Source: Promethearchaeota archaeon
Lineage (GTDB): Archaea; Asgardarchaeota; Lokiarchaeia; Sigyniarchaeales; SOKP01
Direction: 5' to 3'
DNA: 64,000 bases
Assembly: GCA_029838195.1 (NCBI GenBank)
Contig: JALGVJ010000011.1
Span: 48,044 to 112,043, forward strand
Position 1 is the first letter of the stretch, and the number at the start of each line of letters is the position of its first letter. Positions 62,308 to 64,000 of the stretch are shown here, one piece after another. The position numbers and the translations under genes were made by a program. Below the pieces are notes generated by a model. The model was not told where the DNA came from, did no database searches, and was given only the letters and a program-made list of their open reading frames with translations.

Positions 62308-62541
62308 TCACCAAAATCTATCATCTATTATCTTCTGTAATCCATAATCAATGAAAATCAATGGAATGACGTCAATATAATCAGAAATAAGGGATTGAGA
62401 GATTTCCAGGATATTTTTTAATCGTTTAGAAAATGCGACAATTTTTTTACCTTCTCTGGATATTGCTATATTGTTTCCATCAAATAAAACATAAATTTTC
62501 CTTAATTTTAAAGATAAACTTAAGAAATTTTTTAATTCCAT
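62308..62541 (-). CDS. 77-aa protein, function unknown
   Basis: Small strand-helix protein: RKIYVLFDGNNIAISREGKK, VAFSKRLKNILEISQSLISD, VIPLIFIDYGLQKIIDDRFW. No family recognised. It starts 67 bases after the pRiA4b-like gene stop on the same strand, so it is probably co-transcribed with it. No clear ribosome-binding site. Confidence 0.45.
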   Translation of the reverse strand: MELKNFLSLSLKLRKIYVLFDGNNIAISREGKKIVAFSKRLKNILEISQSLISDYIDVIPLIFIDYGLQKIIDDRFW

Positions 62542-62608
62542 GTATTAATTAAGATTTGTTATTTCTGACCAAATTCACTTCTTGTATCCGTCTTCTAAAA
62601 TCCTTGTC

Positions 62609-63361
62609 TTACCTTACTAAATTAGGATAGGTTTTATTATCATCACGAACACCATATCCAGTAAGGATGATATCATATGTAATCTGATCTCCATAATCGT
62701 ATAAGTAAACAAATTTTTGTTTATATCCCAAATTAAGCTCATTTAAAGGAACATCCGTCAATTTGCCATTTCTTTCCACCATTTGAAAATCTGGAGGGCC
62801 AGCATATTCCATTACGGGATCCCAAATATTCCCATTCAGGAAAAAAGAATATAAATGATCATCAAAAAAATCCTCCCCATCGATAAAGAAATGAATAGCA
62901 TCATGAAAGTCATCTAAAGTGTTGGATTCTAATAATTCAAGTTTAATCCAAGATCTTATATAATAATAGTAATATACCTTAAAGAGATATGTCTTTTCTT
63001 TTTTAACCCGCAAATCTTCCTCAGATATGAAGAGAGGATATATATATTCTTGAGGAACATATGGGGCAATGATTGAACGATAATTAGTGATAGATGCGGA
63101 AGAGGTATGGTGCCGCTCAGCAATTTTCTTTTGAGTGGTATTTTTAAAGAAAATTTCGTTTAAGGTATAATCAATCGTTCCAATTAATGCATTTTTATTC
63201 AGCACTTTAATTTTTAGTTTACCAAGGTTGTCTAAAATATTAGTAAATATGTTCTTACCAATTTTTATTTCCGTTTCTTGATACCAATCTTTTAACTCAG
63301 CATCAAGATCAATTAATTCTTTCAAACGATTTCTCTGTAAATTTATTTCTAAATCTCTCAA
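62609..63361 (-). CDS. Protein with HTH and plasmid pRiA4b ORF-3-like domain
   Basis: 250 residues. The N-terminal ~115 residues end in a helix-turn-helix-like segment (FFKNTTQKKIAERHHTSSASITNYRS cut here to its core TQKKIAERHHTS). The second half is pRiA4b ORF-3-like: LFKVYYYYYIRSWIKLELLE, TLDDFHDAIHFFIDGEDFFD, DHLYSFFLNG and KQKFVYLYDYGDQITYDIIL. This domain is spread with plasmids and transposons (IS1096 TnpR-like) and has no proven activity. It is shortened at the C-terminus relative to bacterial members. Marks an accessory region. Confidence 0.75.
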   Translation of the reverse strand: MRDLEINLQRNRLKELIDLDAELKDWYQETEIKIGKNIFTNILDNLGKLKIKVLNKNALIGTIDYTLNEIFFKNTTQKKIAERHHTSSASITNYRSIIAPYVPQEYIYPLFISEEDLRVKKEKTYLFKVYYYYYIRSWIKLELLESNTLDDFHDAIHFFIDGEDFFDDHLYSFFLNGNIWDPVMEYAGPPDFQMVERNGKLTDVPLNELNLGYKQKFVYLYDYGDQITYDIILTGYGVRDDNKTYPNLVR

Positions 63362-63473
63362 TTTCTAATTTTTAATTTCTAATTATTAATATAAATTAGT
63401 TGCCCCATTAATAAAATATTTATATTTTATATTAATGAACTAAAGTTCGATAATTTAATGTATCTTGGAACCT

Positions 63474-63559
63474 TTATAAATCCTCGTATCTTTCTTTTGG
63501 CATGAGGGAGGTTCGCGTGTAAAAAGCATTATATATCACCCTCCTCTTACACGCTTTTA
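63474..63559 (+). promoter_or_regulatory. Promoter-like box followed by a long hairpin
   Basis: CCTTTATAAATCC at 63471-63483 is TATA-like. About 25 bases on begins a folded stretch: GCGTGTAA (63515-63522) pairs with TTACACGC (63547-63554) around a 24-base loop, and GAGGG (63504-63508) can alternatively pair with CCCTC (63539-63543) in that loop. The outer TCTTTCTT (63489-63496) can pair with AAGAAAGGA (63561-63569). Could be the start of a small RNA or a leader with two exclusive folds. No gene of size follows within the window. Confidence 0.4.
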
Positions 63560-63569
63560 TAAGAAAGGA

Positions 63570-64000
63570 AGATCCCTTTATTTTAACATGATACTCATGG
63601 AAGAAAAAAGAGGGATTTTGTTAGCTCACGGTCCGAGAAGGCAAAATAAATGAATTACATGGATAATGTTTAAAAAAAAAAACTAAATCTAAAAAGTTAA
63701 CTTAAATTGGAATGCTTGGTTCATTTGAGGCAATCATAATTACCCGTTGATTACGTTTAATTGCTTAATGTAGGATCTCTAGGATTGATATTATTATTAT
63801 TATTATTTTTTCTCAAATAATAATTTCAATTCTTTATATTTATTGAGTATTCTTGTTTCAATTTTATTTTTATTTCTTTTAATTATCTTAAGTTTTGTAT
63901 TTTTTTAATGGTTGTTAGTTAGATCTTTTATTTCCTCCTTTTAATGCTTTTCTATTTCATGAAAAAAAGGGACTCGAACATCAAGCGGATTCGGACATCA
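63570..64000. other. Window end without supported gene
   Basis: AT-rich, no long frame. An ATG at 63944 opens a plus-strand frame that runs off the end (MLFYFMKKRDSNIKRIRTS), and the minus strand could equally carry the end of a gene entering from the right (ending ESLFFMK). Neither can be decided from this window. Confidence 0.3.

Noticed and set aside
63965..64000. GACTCGAAC near the right end, which on the minus strand reads like a tRNA T-loop (GTTCGAGTC)
   Set aside because: The flanking bases do not form the T stem and no acceptor or anticodon arm is visible within the window; the match is to a short common motif only.
1..64000. CRISPR arrays, rRNA operons, intact insertion sequences
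   Set aside because: No regularly spaced repeats of CRISPR type, no rRNA-like sequence and no transposase frame were seen anywhere in the window.

Overview
The window looks like a piece of an Asgard archaeal chromosome, most like the Lokiarchaeia/Heimdallarchaeia range. It is AT-rich. The information-processing genes are archaeal or eukaryote-like: TFB with a zinc ribbon, a FEN1 homologue with a PCNA-binding tail, a Cdc6-like AAA+ protein, HerA-NurA-Mre11-Rad50 and ribosomal eL13. There are also many eukaryotic-signature modules: three GTPases of the Arf/Rag type, an MglA-like GTPase, a zinc-ribbon roadblock protein, and longin-like domains fused to a GTPase, to a winged helix and to a membrane domain. 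I see no rRNA, no convincing tRNA, no CRISPR array and no intact transposase.

Layout. 1-9 kb: an MglA-like GTPase, two small paralogues with a TFB-like C-terminal cyclin/HTH look (876-1529 and 4946-5581) around a FEN1 homologue and a 678-aa orphan, then a RadB/KaiC-like ATPase, a small membrane protein and a TFB with a long extra C-terminus. A strongly folded candidate RNA follows at about 8987-9135. 9-18 kb: a 1214-aa orphan, a gene-poor stretch of small proteins (one 56-aa Cys-rich protein was found by hand), a double-GNAT protein and the wreck of a UPF0210 gene. 18-22 kb: LOG-like protein, CLC channel, threonine synthase. 22-34 kb: the most distinctive block, with two Rag-like GTPases carrying C-terminal roadblock/longin-like regions, a membrane-anchored phosphoesterase, a roadblock protein, an NrdD-like protein without a visible radical site, a longin-GTPase-roadblock protein, a longin-wHTH protein and eL13 fused to a helix-hairpin-helix domain.

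34-45 kb: housekeeping and membrane genes (Trm9-like methyltransferase, DUF998, YkgJ, ICMT-like, CPBP protease), a HEPN-nucleotidyltransferase fusion next to two broken nucleotidyltransferase starts, and a Cdc6-like protein whose Walker motifs are degraded. 45-55 kb: a DNA end-processing island on the plus strand (NERD-UvrD helicase, NurA, HerA, Mre11, Rad50, then a zinc-ribbon membrane protein with a DUF559 nuclease domain). HicBA lies just after it, between the intact 3' end of that last gene and a decayed copy of the same end.

56-64 kb: a 5'-truncated Thi4 gene, a seven-helix protein with a cytosolic longin-like tail, a four-gene operon (50-aa Cys-rich peptide, ABC ATPase, ABC permease, cupin) divergent from an HxlR-type repressor with repeated GAAGTATT sites between them, and small accessory genes with palindromic tandem repeats.

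How it fits together: the 22-34 kb block reads as a membrane-associated GTPase signalling set built from the same folds as eukaryotic Rag-Ragulator. The 45-55 kb block is a classical archaeal double-strand-break resection locus. Several gene remnants (UPF0210, Thi4, nucleotidyltransferase, DUF559 copy) show an accessory, decaying component. All assignments are from reading motifs; no database search was run.
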